A stretch of 64,000 bases of DNA from Dactylorhiza incarnata (Eukaryota > Streptophyta > Magnoliopsida > Asparagales > Orchidaceae), in assembly GCA_033032865.1 (NCBI GenBank), contig JAWHQI010000327.1:558001-622000 (forward strand), read 5' to 3'. Below the pieces are notes generated by a model. The model did not search any database. It was not told where the DNA came from and saw only the letters and a program-made list of their open reading frames with translations. Numbering within the stretch: position 1 is the stretch's first letter; every line of letters begins with the position of its first letter. Both the position numbers and the translations under genes were made by a program. Positions 35,001-47,000 of the stretch are shown piece after piece.

Positions 35001-38000
35001 AGGCGCGCCCCTCCTCGGATGGTTCTTTCACCATGGCTGGCTGCGAGTAGGAATAAGAGAATTCGGCGGGGAAGGTTCGAAGAACGGATGCCTGGGAGGG
35101 GTAGGGGAGCATATCCTCCAGCGCAAGAGGACCCCCTATTTATAGATTCTGCCCCCCCCCCCCCCCCCCCCCCCCCGGCCTAACCGCGCGCGAGTAGATC
35201 ACTTAGCGAGGCGAATAGGTTCTAAGTAGTGAGTAAATAAAAATAAAATGCACGTCCGCACGGAAAAGGAGAAGCAACGAACAAAAAGAACGCACAACGC
35301 GAGTACGAAAAGAACATATGTAAACCTGTCAGAAATTCTCGGAGCGCCAAGCGCGAGTACAAACAAAGAAACATAAAACGACGCCTGAGGATTACGAAGA
35401 CCCGTAGGTCGCGAGTTAGACGGCTAGACAGGCTCTCAAAAAATCAAAAATAGGGACTATCCCCGAGGATCTCAACCACGATGCACCGGGCCGCCGCCTC
35501 GACGGCGAGGGAATTGAGGGTGGCGAGCTCTCCAGGCGATGCCTTGAGCCGCACGTAAGTCTTCGTGAGCCCTCTCCAGGATCCCTTCGCTTTGGCGGAT
35601 GTGGTCCTCGCCTCGCCTAATGCGCTCCTCCAAAAGGGAGGCCTCCCCGACGGTGCCCGCCACCTGAGCAAAGCGGTGTAAGTCATCCTCGGCGGCCTTT
35701 TGGCGAGCCTCCACCTCGTATAATCTCGCCTCCGCATCAGTCATCCGGCCAAGTAGGCCCTCTTCACCCTGCAGGTTGTCATGGAACCCCTCCACCTCGG
35801 CGAGGCGGTCACCAAGGTTGACCAATTGGGCATTCACCTCGGCTGGCGGCATAGCCATCAAGGAGTCATGGGCCCGAAGGACAGCCATCAGGCGAGCCCA
35901 CGACTCGTCGTTGAAGGCAGGGGGATCCGCGAGAAACTCCCTCAAGGGAGTGGACGTCGCAGGCGGTGGCGACCCCGGTATCGAATTGGTGGATGGCTAG
36001 ACGGAACGGACCCGTGGCTACCTGGAAGCAAGAAGTCAGGCAAGAATGGTGAAAAACAGAAAGAGAAACAGAGACGGGGTAAGCGAGGCGAGTACCCTCC
36101 AGCGCGTTGTCCTCCTCTTGGAGCCGAGGCGGATCTGTCCGCAACCCCCCGGCAGAGGTGGATAGGCAAAGAATCACACCAGTCCCACCCGACAAGGAGC
36201 CCATCCTCAGAGATTTCCCTCCAGAGGTCGGGCGGACGGGATGGCCACCCCAGACTGAGGCAGCGAGTGTTGCAAGGGAGGAGTCGTAGTCGAGCCAGCT
36301 CGCCCCAAAATTGAAGACGATGTGGTCGCTAAACCCGTTGGGAACGCCGCGGCGGATTGCCCTTGCGAGGAGGGGCGAGTAGAGAGCGTTGCGCATATCA
36401 GGGAGTCAAGGCCTGTTCGACATAATCAGAAGGTAACAGCCGTCTTACCCAATGTCAGGACGGTAGGAGCAGGCGGGAGCAGCGGGCCGCCCGTATGAGT
36501 CGAAGGCATTCTCGCGTCCTCAATCCCACCAGTTGTAACTTCGACCCCACCCTCGTTCTCTCGGAGAGGAAGATCAGCGTGGGGCTCTTCAGGGATCGGC
36601 GAAGCGGTGGACCTCCTAAGCGAGAGGTCGCATCGAGCCGTAGATTCGGGATCGGTAGAGGACTTCTCGCGTAGCTCAGGTTCCGTCCTCTTCCTCTTAT
36701 GTTTCCTCTTTCTAGCGGAGCCCGGAGGGCAAGGCGTCGAGAACTCACCGAGGAGGTCTAGGACCGCGGCCGCCTCAGGTTCGTCGTCTGAGAGAACCCG
36801 GTTGTCAGCTCGAGAAGAGCCCGCTCCAGAAGGCATCTCGGAATGAGGAGATCATGGTACATCCTCATCCTATTTATAGAAGAGGGCCCAGTCAACGCGC
36901 AGGTCCGCCAAATAAGGGTTGAACTTTTCTTTCCGACCTCTCGCGAGCTCGCAAAGAGCGGGGATTGTGTACAACTCATATTCGGCGAGTAGGTAGACGC
37001 CCCCCTGCGAGTCGGCGAGCGGCTCCGGGCGAGTAGACTCAAGGACGGTCCTACCAGCCCAGAGTAGAGCGCGGCGAGTAACCTTCACCCAGCGAGGATC
37101 TCATGTCGGCATGGTCTCGCCCCGACGATAAAACCCCTTCTCGACCGAGGAGAGGCGAGTGGACCAGACCGCGGAGCGAGTTCGCTCCAAGGACCCTTAC
37201 TGCTGGCGAGTAGGACGGAACCTAGTCGCCCTACTCGCCGTCTCAGGTTAGGGGCGAGGCGAGTAGGATCAGCCCGATCTCTCGGTCCTCCCCCACTACC
37301 CGCAGACCAGCGTGGGGTGCGGTTAGTGATGTGAAAAGGCGCGAGGAGCTGTTCGCAGACCATTTTGGTCTGCGTATAGTAATTTGGTTATGGCGGAGGA
37401 AGCTATTCGCAGGCCTTTCGGACCATTTTACCCCTCGAAGAATTTGCCTATAAATAGGACTCATTAAGTCTCAGATTGGCAGAGATCCACCCCCAAGAGA
37501 GAGCCTGTGCTTTCTTCCTGGTGCCATCTGAGACAGGCTCAGCCTCTGGTTTTTGGGAGGGGAAGTCTAGTTAGATTTCCGGGTTAGTGGCGGGACCTCC
37601 TCGCTGCAGCCTTGGGTCCTTTCTCCAAGCATCTACCACCCTTCAGTGAGGGCCGATTCTCAGCTCGAAAATGCTTAGTCCTAGGGATTCGACGAAGAGA
37701 GAAGTAACTCAAGCTACTCCCCAAGTCTCGAACATAGTTGGACCGGTATCCGGGTTCCAACAATCCCAGTTCACAAAAATGTCTGCAAGGGGTGCCAGGA
37801 AGGAAAAGCTAGCCGGCGTCTCTTTCAAAGACATTCGTCTTGGAGGAGCAACCAACCTCTACAACTTCTGCACATGGATCTTTTGGGACCTGCTTCGATG
37901 CCCAACTCAAGGAGGTAAGAAGTATTTTCTGCTAATTGTTGACGACTATACCAGATATAGTAGGATTTTCTTCCTCCAAACAAATCTGAGGCCCTCTCAA

Positions 38001-41000
38001 CATTTCAACAATTTAAAACTTTTATTGAAAAACACCACGGTAAAGAAATTAAAGGAATAAGAAGAGACAGAGGTGGTAAATTCCTGTCCACTGAATTCAA
38101 CTCCTGCTCAGAAAATGGAACTCGAAGACAACTCACCGTGGCCGACACACCCCAGCAAAATGGGGTTGTCGAAAGACGAACAGTTCTAGAAATGGCCCGC
38201 TCTTTACTTCATTCAAAAAATCTCCCAAAATGGTTTTGGGTTGAGGCGTGTAACACATCAATTTACATTCTAAATTGATGTCATACACGCGTCTTAGACA
38301 ATGCTACACAAAATGCTATTTCAAAGAAGACCTGATGTATCTCATTTTACAACCTTTGGATGTCTAGCTTACCCTCACATTCCTTCCGAAAAAAGGGACA
38401 AACTAGACAAGAAGAGTGAAAGATGCATCTTCATTGGATATAACAATGAATCAAAGGGATATAAGCTTTCTCATACTCCCACCTCCAAGGTCACTATTTC
38501 ACGAGATGTTACTTTTGATGAAGAAGCTTCATGGACATGGTTGTCAGAAACAGAGGAGACATCTCCAGGCATGGCGGTTACCACACACATGGTGAAGAAG
38601 CCATCCAAACCGCACCTGCATCAGATTCTGAGCAACTTAGCTCTGATTTGTCCTCTGTCTATTCATCATCGCCACCTCACAAGACCAAATCAATCTATGA
38701 AATTTATGAAAACTGCAGCCTAGCTTTGTTTGCAGGGGCACCTGACTCTTATGAAGAAGTCGCCTCACAAGGCATATAGAGAGATGTCATGAATGAGGAA
38801 CTTCACATGATCGAGAAAAACAAATACCTGGATTCTAGTAGACATACCACCAAACAAAGAAGTTATAGGACTCAAATGGGTCTACAAGACCAAGATGAAC
38901 GACCTAAGGTCATACAACAAAATTTAAAGCTCGACTAGTGGCAAAAGGTTACTCTCAAGTCCCTGGACGTGACTATGATGAAACATATGCACCCGTCGCT
39001 CGAATGGACACAATTCATCTTGTCCTTGCCTTCACCACTCAACATCAGCTATCTGTGTTTCAACTAGACGTAAAATCGGTCTTCCTCAAAGGCCAAATCG
39101 AAGAAGTCTACGTTCATCAACCTCCAGGATATGAGACATAAGAGAGACAAGGTATACAAACTGTTAGCTTTATACGAACTCAAGCAGGCGCCCCGTGCCT
39201 GGAAAGCCAATATAGACGCATACCTATGCCAGCAAGATTTCAGGAGCAATCCCAATGAAGCCTCGTTGTACATCAAAAAAGAAGGAAAAGACGTAATGAT
39301 ACTATGAATCTATGTCAACGACTTAATTATCACCAGTACCTCTTCCACCATGGTAAATCAATTCAAGCAGCATATGAAAGATAAGTATGAAATGACCGAT
39401 CTTGGTCACCTCCAATTTTCTGGGATTTCAAATTCAACATAGTCCTGGGCAGATTTTCATCTCCCATGAACGATATGCAGAAGAAATCCTCAAAAAGGCC
39501 TCTATGAAGTAATGCAATCCCTGTATCACTCCAATCGTTCCAGGCGAGAAACTCTCAAAAGGGGAAGAAGAAGAGGATGAAGATGTAGAGAATTATAGAA
39601 GCATTGTTGGATCGCTGATATATCTGATGAGTACTTGCCCAGATATCGAGTTTGTCGTAAGCATTGTCTCTCGGTTTGTCAGTAAACCAAAGATCAAACA
39701 CCTTATGGCTGTCAAAAGGATCTTGCGATACATTCAAGGCACAAAGAGGTTTGGTCTCCTCTACAAACAAGATCCAAACAACAGCCTTTTGGGCTTCAGT
39801 GACTCAAACTGGGGAGGCTCCATCGATGACCAGAAAAGGACTGGGGGTTATATATTTTGCTCCGACATGAAGCCTGTCTCCTGGACCACCAAAAAGCAAA
39901 AAATTGTGGCCCTCTCCTCGGCAGAAGCCAAATATATGGCTCTATGCTCCACCGTTTGCGAGGTCACATGTCTTAAAAGAGTCAAAGAAGAGATAGAAGA
40001 AGAGACAGAAGAAGAGACAATTCATATCTACTGCGACAACCAATCCACAATTGCTCTCTCAAAGAACCTTGTCTTCCATAACAAGAGCTAACACATAGAG
40101 CTGCGTTACCACTTCGTGAGGGAAAAGGTTGAAGCCAAGGAGGTCATCATTTCCTTCTCCCCTACCGAAGAGCAGCTCACAGACATTCTCACTAAACCGC
40201 TGCCAAGAGCCCGTTTCCTCAGCTTAAGATCGGCCCTCAATATCATAGACGGCTCTGATTTGAGAAGAGATGTTGGGAATCAAATCAAAACCGTCCAAGT
40301 CATTACTCCTCTTGATGGTCCATCAGCTTAACCACCACTTGTTAACAGAAGAATTAAGTCATGTATTAGCATTTAATGTTTTTGTTAGGCTATATAAATC
40401 CCCTCCTGTAACACGTTTTATTATGAATGAAATTCACAAGCTTTCTTCCCATTCTCCGCTCCTCTATTTTTCTTTTATCTTTATGGAAGATTATGTTCCT
40501 TTAATTATCTCCCCGAAGCAATCCAGAGGCCATAGAGAGAAATCTAGGGTTCTCTCCTATCCTATCTTAAATCGTCTAGTGATGAGATCCGTATCTAGGG
40601 TACATAATGGTTTTTCTCTGATGAATTTTTTCTCTTCTTACTTTCCAGCCGACTCTTCCATCTTCTTCCACCTTCATTTTGCCAGTGGTTAAAACTGAGA
40701 TTATGGTCCAATCAGTTTTGTTACAGTTTGTATTTCTTTTGATTGCTTGAATTTTAACCATGTTCTTCTTCTTGATCCTTAATTCTAATCTTTAATTGTA
40801 CTAAATGCCATAAATTTTGCAGATGAATTGATTTATAACTTTTTGATTTGAATAATTAATGGTTTTTGGTAACTAGCACGTGCCATGTGAATTTTGCATG
40901 ATGCATGGTTCTCCCAACAGTATGTGTTATGTAATTGGGGATTCCAAGATAAAGAAGGGGGAAAGGAGAGAAGAGGAGAAGGAAAAGGGAGAGATGAGGA

Positions 41001-44000
41001 GAAGAGAAAACCCCTAGGGTTCTAGTTTCATCATACTTCCAAGATAGTGCAAATGAGAGATACACATGCTTATATAGTGCCTAATTCTAAAGTACGCAAG
41101 GGAAAACAGTAAATAACTCACTGCCCGAAATACACGTGCGGTAATAAAAGAAAATGTTGATGGTTGCGCTGCACCTGTGCACACTACTAGCGAACGCTCA
41201 TCGTCGACTTGGAATCCGTGTCCACGTCGCCTTGGTCCCGACGTCGACTTGCGTCATGTCCTCGCCTTCTCGTCCCTTGCCCTTTTCCATCTTCGTTATA
41301 GCATGTTAGATCATAAGACTCTCTACATCATATTTGGTAGTATAGTTTAAAGACTCTTTGAATGCAAATATGATTCATTAAATTTGGGTATGATAATGAT
41401 AAATCAATGATTTGGACTGTTTGGCTGCAGATTGAAAATTTTGAAATCCTATTTGTAATGAAAGCTATATGATGTCAGACAAACTTTATCTTTACTGCAT
41501 TAACTATAAACTTGCTGCCAAGATCAAGCTATTGCATTCATGATTAATGCTTAGATGAAAGACATGCCATGTAGTTAGGATATATGACAACCTATCAGTA
41601 GGAAAATCAGCTTTTCTCAAGTTCAAAGTCTGACCTCTAAAAAATGTGAATATTGGAGATATACCTTGGTTCTTATTTGATGCAGCAGATCATCCATCTC
41701 TTCAACTCCTTTACCAGTAGCAACTTGACTCTTTGATTCTTCACATGGTTTCAACTTGTGCTGAATGTCCTTCAGGGAGAATTAAACCGCTTGTCAAAAG
41801 AGGAGAAAGCAAAAGGAGGAAAAAGAAGGCAAAATCATTATTTTTTAATGAGCAGTTATCTCGCAAGTTAACGATTGAAACACTGTTTTAAGTTTCTAAA
41901 AACATTTTATATAGAACAAATCATCGGTATTATGCACTGACTATAAATCAAATCCTGATATCACCGTAAGCCGCGGATAGTTTAACATGTTCATAGTGCC
42001 ATCATGCTCATATACTTTCTTAGGCAAAAAAAGACTGAAACTAACCATGTCCCTGATTTGATGAAGCAAATGTTGGCTTCTGTCAAGTTCAAAAGGATTT
42101 GAAGAAAGATTTGTCAGCAGGAGGCTATCCATCTTCTGGTTATCTTGCTGCGAGGATGGATTAAAGTTGGTGGAAAAGAAATCAAATATGACAGTTACCA
42201 TAAATTACAGGATCAAGAAATAAAAGCAAAGCATGTCATCAGATTGAGTAGATACCATTTTCTTGCACTGACCATCTTCCCCAAGGGGTGGTGGCCTTCG
42301 AATAATGTTTTCATTTTCGGCAGGGCCACATAGATTTTGATTCAGAGGGCCTTCAAAACGGTTAACCAGTTGAGAAACATTAGAATAGTTATCTTGTGAT
42401 ATTTCATATGAAGGCCTCAGCAATCTCCAATGTATTGGTGGAAGAGGTGGTGGTGGTGGCAGTTCAGTTGGTATTAGAGTTGCAGCATTCTTGGGACTAC
42501 TTGACATGGAATCATATTTTACATGATTTATTAATGATTCCAAAGAGGGGATACTGGAAATATAACCACCATACTGAAAAGGAACTGTATCATTCCCAGT
42601 ACAAATATCCTTCAATCTGATTTCTTGACCCACATGGTTTATCTGTTCCAATCCACCGTTGCTAGAAATAGATGCTGCTAATGACGAAATTCTTCGTAAA
42701 TCATCCGGCACTTCATTTATTTTACTTACGGAGCATTCATCTGGTTCCCAGATGTCGGAATTTGAATCTGACCGAGGACTGGGTAGATCCTCAGTTGAAT
42801 ATGGATAAGATCTACCGAAAGTGTCATCATCTGATTCAGAACCACCATCTTGTGCAGGAAGAGTGCATCCTGGAAACAACTGGAATGAAGAAAACACATG
42901 TCCATCTATTTCTCGGCTTATACAGCCATCATGTACTCCTACTTTCAGATTAGATTCCCCTTGACCATTCATGGGATAGAATGATATCTTCATATGTTCT
43001 AATGGTGGGGAAGAATTCCCAGAGTGGCGAAAACCGGAATAAATAGACTTCTCCAACACTCCATAATTAGCCTTATTTATGAAACTCTGTTCATCTAAAG
43101 TTCGTGCTGCAAGTTTCTGCTCATAGAATGTTTGTGATGCAACTCCATTCAAACTTTTTTGGTGAACATCAATAAGAGGTTTTCCCTTTGATCGACTATC
43201 ATTATCATTCTGTTCATATCCGCTCACACTTCTAGTATGAGTAACTGATGGTTTTATTTGAAGACCCTCTACATCATTTCTTCGAGTTGGTCCAGGAAAA
43301 CTGGGAGATAAACTCTTTCTATTGTGCAAAGAATCCATGAATGGTGAAGAAACATTAGATGTACTGTACTGTTCAATTTCCATACTACAAGCAGCACTTG
43401 CTGTTTGATGTACTTGACAAATGCGAGCAGTTAATACATTGGGGGATGCACCTTGACTTTCTTCATGCTGACTGAATGTAATGGCTTCAGATTGTTCCTG
43501 AGAATTCTGCTTAGCGCAAAAGCCAACATATTGACAATCGAGCTGTGTTGGGTGTTCCACGGAATTATGTCCTTCAACAACATCTTTCCTACTCAAGAAC
43601 TGATTGTTGTTCAAAATTTTCTGATCCACTAAGCTTAAAGCTTCAGGGGGACCCTCTATGCTGCCAATTGAGTTCAATTGCGGTGATCTCTGGCCATGGG
43701 CCATATTTTCTTTATCTAATTTCATGCTAGTGTTCGAGCTATTAGATTCAGTCCTCTTACCCGCTGAACTTGGGGGACAAATATCTGGAGGTTTTGATGG
43801 TTGAAGTCCGAGAAGGTTGCCATTTGTCCATAATTTTATGGAAGAAATACTTGAAATACTGATCGGAGGCTTAGTTTCAATATTAGGTATTGTTTGTAAT
43901 TTCGCGTCATTAAACCAAGGATGTCGATCCTCATCAATTTCCTGAAAAGCGCTTGTTGTAGACATGCTAGCTTCCTGTGTCGACCGCTTAAGGTCTGGTG

Positions 44001-47000
44001 TCCTAGAAACATCCAAATAGATATCACTTTGCAATATGCACTTGTTCGAAGAATCGAGTGCTAGAGGAACCTCATTGCTAGAATAAGTATACTTTTTAGG
44101 CATCTTTGCAACTCCAGATCCATTTTTTTTATACTCCTTGTTGGAAAAAGTCTGGATGCATTTTGTTTGACACTCAAAATCTGCATCTGCCTCTGCTTCG
44201 AGCGTATTGAGGGCGTCAACGTAACTCTCCACCTCAGTAACTTCCTCAAATTGTTTTTTAACACAAGATGATTTGGGGAAATCTGCAATAATTGGTGAAA
44301 GTTCTGCGTGGTCCAAAGATCCATTTCTACCAGGTTCCTCTACTAAAAGCTTGGAATCTCGAAGAGTGTCATCAGAAAATTTAAGACCTGTAGCCTTCAT
44401 TAATTCAGATTTTTGATCCCATATAACAGAAGGTGTCTGTGAAATACTCTTCCTATGCATGAAATCATATTGGGAATCATCATCCACACCAAATACAGGT
44501 TCATTACTATGAAACTGAGAAGTAGCTTCATGATCCTGATTGATCTGTACATTAGAAACTGATAATCTATCATACTCCAAATCATTAGCCACAACTGAAG
44601 GGTTTGTCTGTGAAACTTGTTCAATACAATTCAACTTGTTCACAGTATTCAAAAGTTGGGGTTCACTCATAACTTCAGGTTTTAATCTCATTCCAGATGC
44701 CGAGGAGTTTTCTGCTGAAAAGCTTTGGTCATCATTACTAAGAGGTGCAAACCTTGCACTACCCGCTAAACTGGTTATTTCAAAGAATATTTGAACCATA
44801 GGGTCAAGTGAGAAGATAGGTATAATGAACACAAGGAAAAATATATACTGAAATTTAGATTTTTTAGGAGCTAGGATAAGAATGAAGATACCTGTTGAAT
44901 TGTGATGTAGATATTGGACTTTGAATTCCTCCATCTTTAACCTGTGAGTATTTTCTCTGGACAGTATATTAAGACTGACATAAGTGCTATCATGAATAGA
45001 AGTGCTATCATGAATAAGGATGCTATCATGAATAAGGATGCTTGGAATAAAATAACCCTGCTCTGATACCATGTGTAGGGAATTGGGAAAAAAACTTTTC
45101 TCATTGATCTTCTAAATGACCTTGTATAATTATAAATAATAAACAATATTTTAATTACTCTCAAATGCATGTGTTTGAGAAAGGTAATTGATCATGTTCA
45201 AAGAATTGCAAATATAAATAAACCAAAAGATGAATTTAAAATAAGAAATAAACTATATTGTTGTTAAAAATTCGGACAAACTCATCAGTGACATGGTGTG
45301 GTTACAATGAAGTGAGTCATCTTAAGCTAGACTCGTAAAAGATGGGTGTTACGCATACACTCTCATGCAAGTGGAACCCCCGGATGGAGATCGCCAACGT
45401 ACGCGTAGGGAAGCCACCGCAACTAATTGGGGCACGCGCATCGAAGCCTCCTTGATTATTCCTTTAACAATTAAATGTGTTAATTAATATTAATTAAATG
45501 CCTTTTAATTAATATTAATTAGACTATAGTATTATTAATTGTATTGTCTCATTTTGTGTGCCCTCCCTCATCTATATAAGAGGGAGGGGTTGGAGTTGTA
45601 AGGTATGCTTGAATGTATGCAAGTTTTTAGGGTTTCTCCCTAAGTTTCATCTTTATCCTTCCTCCTTTCGTCTCGCCTTCCACCGCCGGCCCTCCCCCTT
45701 GCCGGATTCTTCCTCTCTCTCCTTATCTATTCGGTAACAATGGTCCGACCTGCCGCTCCGCCCGCCTTAGCGCCGCCGGCTCAAGGCTCTCCCTCCATGG
45801 CTCCGAACACGCGTCCCCACGCTGCCGACATCCACGCCATGCTCGACCGCCACGATGTCCAGCTCGCCAGATTGCAGACCTCCGTCAACGCCGCCCTCGC
45901 CGGTCAAGCGCTCATTCTCCGCCGCCTCGACGCCCTCACGACCCCACAAGCACCCGCACCCTCAACAGGCACAACCTCTTCGACCCGCAGCGAGCAGCCC
46001 GGCTCATCGTCCCCGTCCTGCGTCGAGCAGCCAGCCCCGCAGCCCCCTTCCAGCGTCGAGCCACAGTTGCCGCCGCCACCGCACCTCCTGCGTCGAGCAG
46101 CAGCCCCAACCGCACCTCCCACACCGCTTCCGCCAACCTCTGCTCCAGCACCACCCCCGGCAGCCAGCTTCACGACAGATTCCGCCCACCGCAACTCCAA
46201 CTCCGACTCCGTCCGCCAGCTCCAGCCCGCGCCGATACCGGCCGCGGCACCAGACAGCCACGCCTACAGCGCAATCGTCCGCCAAATCCAGCACGCCCTC
46301 GTCTGTCGGTTTCTCTCCCGCGTGACTGTGTTTCCCCTCCTTGAGCCACACACCCTTTGTGTTCTTTTCTTTTCACTGGGAACCCGCACCGACCCCTCTC
46401 TCTCCCTCTCATTAGCTGTCACCCTCTCTCCTCTCCCCACATTTCAGTTCCCAATGCCTGCCACTTTCCCCACTACACGCCAGCCCCCACTTTTTCACAT
46501 CCTTTTTTCTTTATTCTCTCCGCATGTCCCATCTCTCTCCCTTTCATTAAATGTCACCTTCTCTCATCACCAACTTTATTTCTCCTCCATTATCTTGTCC
46601 TATCACTTTGTTTGTCCTTTCCTTCTATCTACACTTCCAAACAAAAACACACCAACATTTTTCACTCCTAGCTGTCGCCCCCCTGTCCACACCCATGCAG
46701 CACCCACTTTCACCCTCTATAGCCCACCCACTCTTGTTGTCCCTCTTTCTTCTAACCGCACACCTCTAATACATAAATATTCAGCCCAAATATTAATTTT
46801 TTTACAACCTCTTAATTCTTTCTCCTCGAGGCACACGCCACCGCCACTAGCAATGCACAACTCCTTTCTCGTCAACATCCTTAAAGATCCCGATAAAAGC
46901 ATAACACTCGACCTTGAGGACAAGGTCGATTTTCAAGAGCGGTATAGTGTTATGCATATACTCTCATGCAAGTGGAACCCCCGGATGGAGATCGCCAACG

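Larger units (their letters stand above)
26700..37762 (+). mobile_element. Ty3/gypsy Tat-lineage retrotransposon, 5'-truncated
   Basis: Holds gag-pol with dual RNase H, a 90-bp tandem array, two antisense genes and a 3' LTR ending GGGTTCCAACA at 37762. The second, archaeal-type RNase H and the antisense ORFs between pol and 3' LTR are Tat-lineage (Grande/Retand-like) traits. It lies inside the copia integrase region (copia coding resumes at 37764). No 5' LTR remains. Confidence 0.9.
26222..41664 (-). other. 15.4-kb SCAR intron filled by nested retrotransposons
   Basis: Lies between LLHQIRTK and TFNLRRT, an exon junction that plant SCAR genes normally separate by a short intron. About 14.3 kb of it (26600-40919) is a copia element carrying a Tat element. 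Remaining sequence: 26222-26599 (AT-rich, unassigned) and 40920-41664 (includes 40920-41100, which looks like a minus-oriented LTR edge). Confidence 0.88.

Noticed and set aside
35781..36314. 177-codon plus ORF
   Set aside because: Shadow of the antisense gene 2 coding region, which has coiled-coil structure and splice-consistent frames.
44771..45072. N-terminal extension of the 955-codon SCAR frame
   Set aside because: It runs through a canonical acceptor (AACCAG at 44771) and a copia-derived TTATTCATGATAGCA repeat and primer site; the upstream exon 44892-44941 is used in another phase.
45900..46670. Several minus and plus ORFs over element A
   Set aside because: Proline/arginine-rich shadows of the GC-rich 45740-47056 region.
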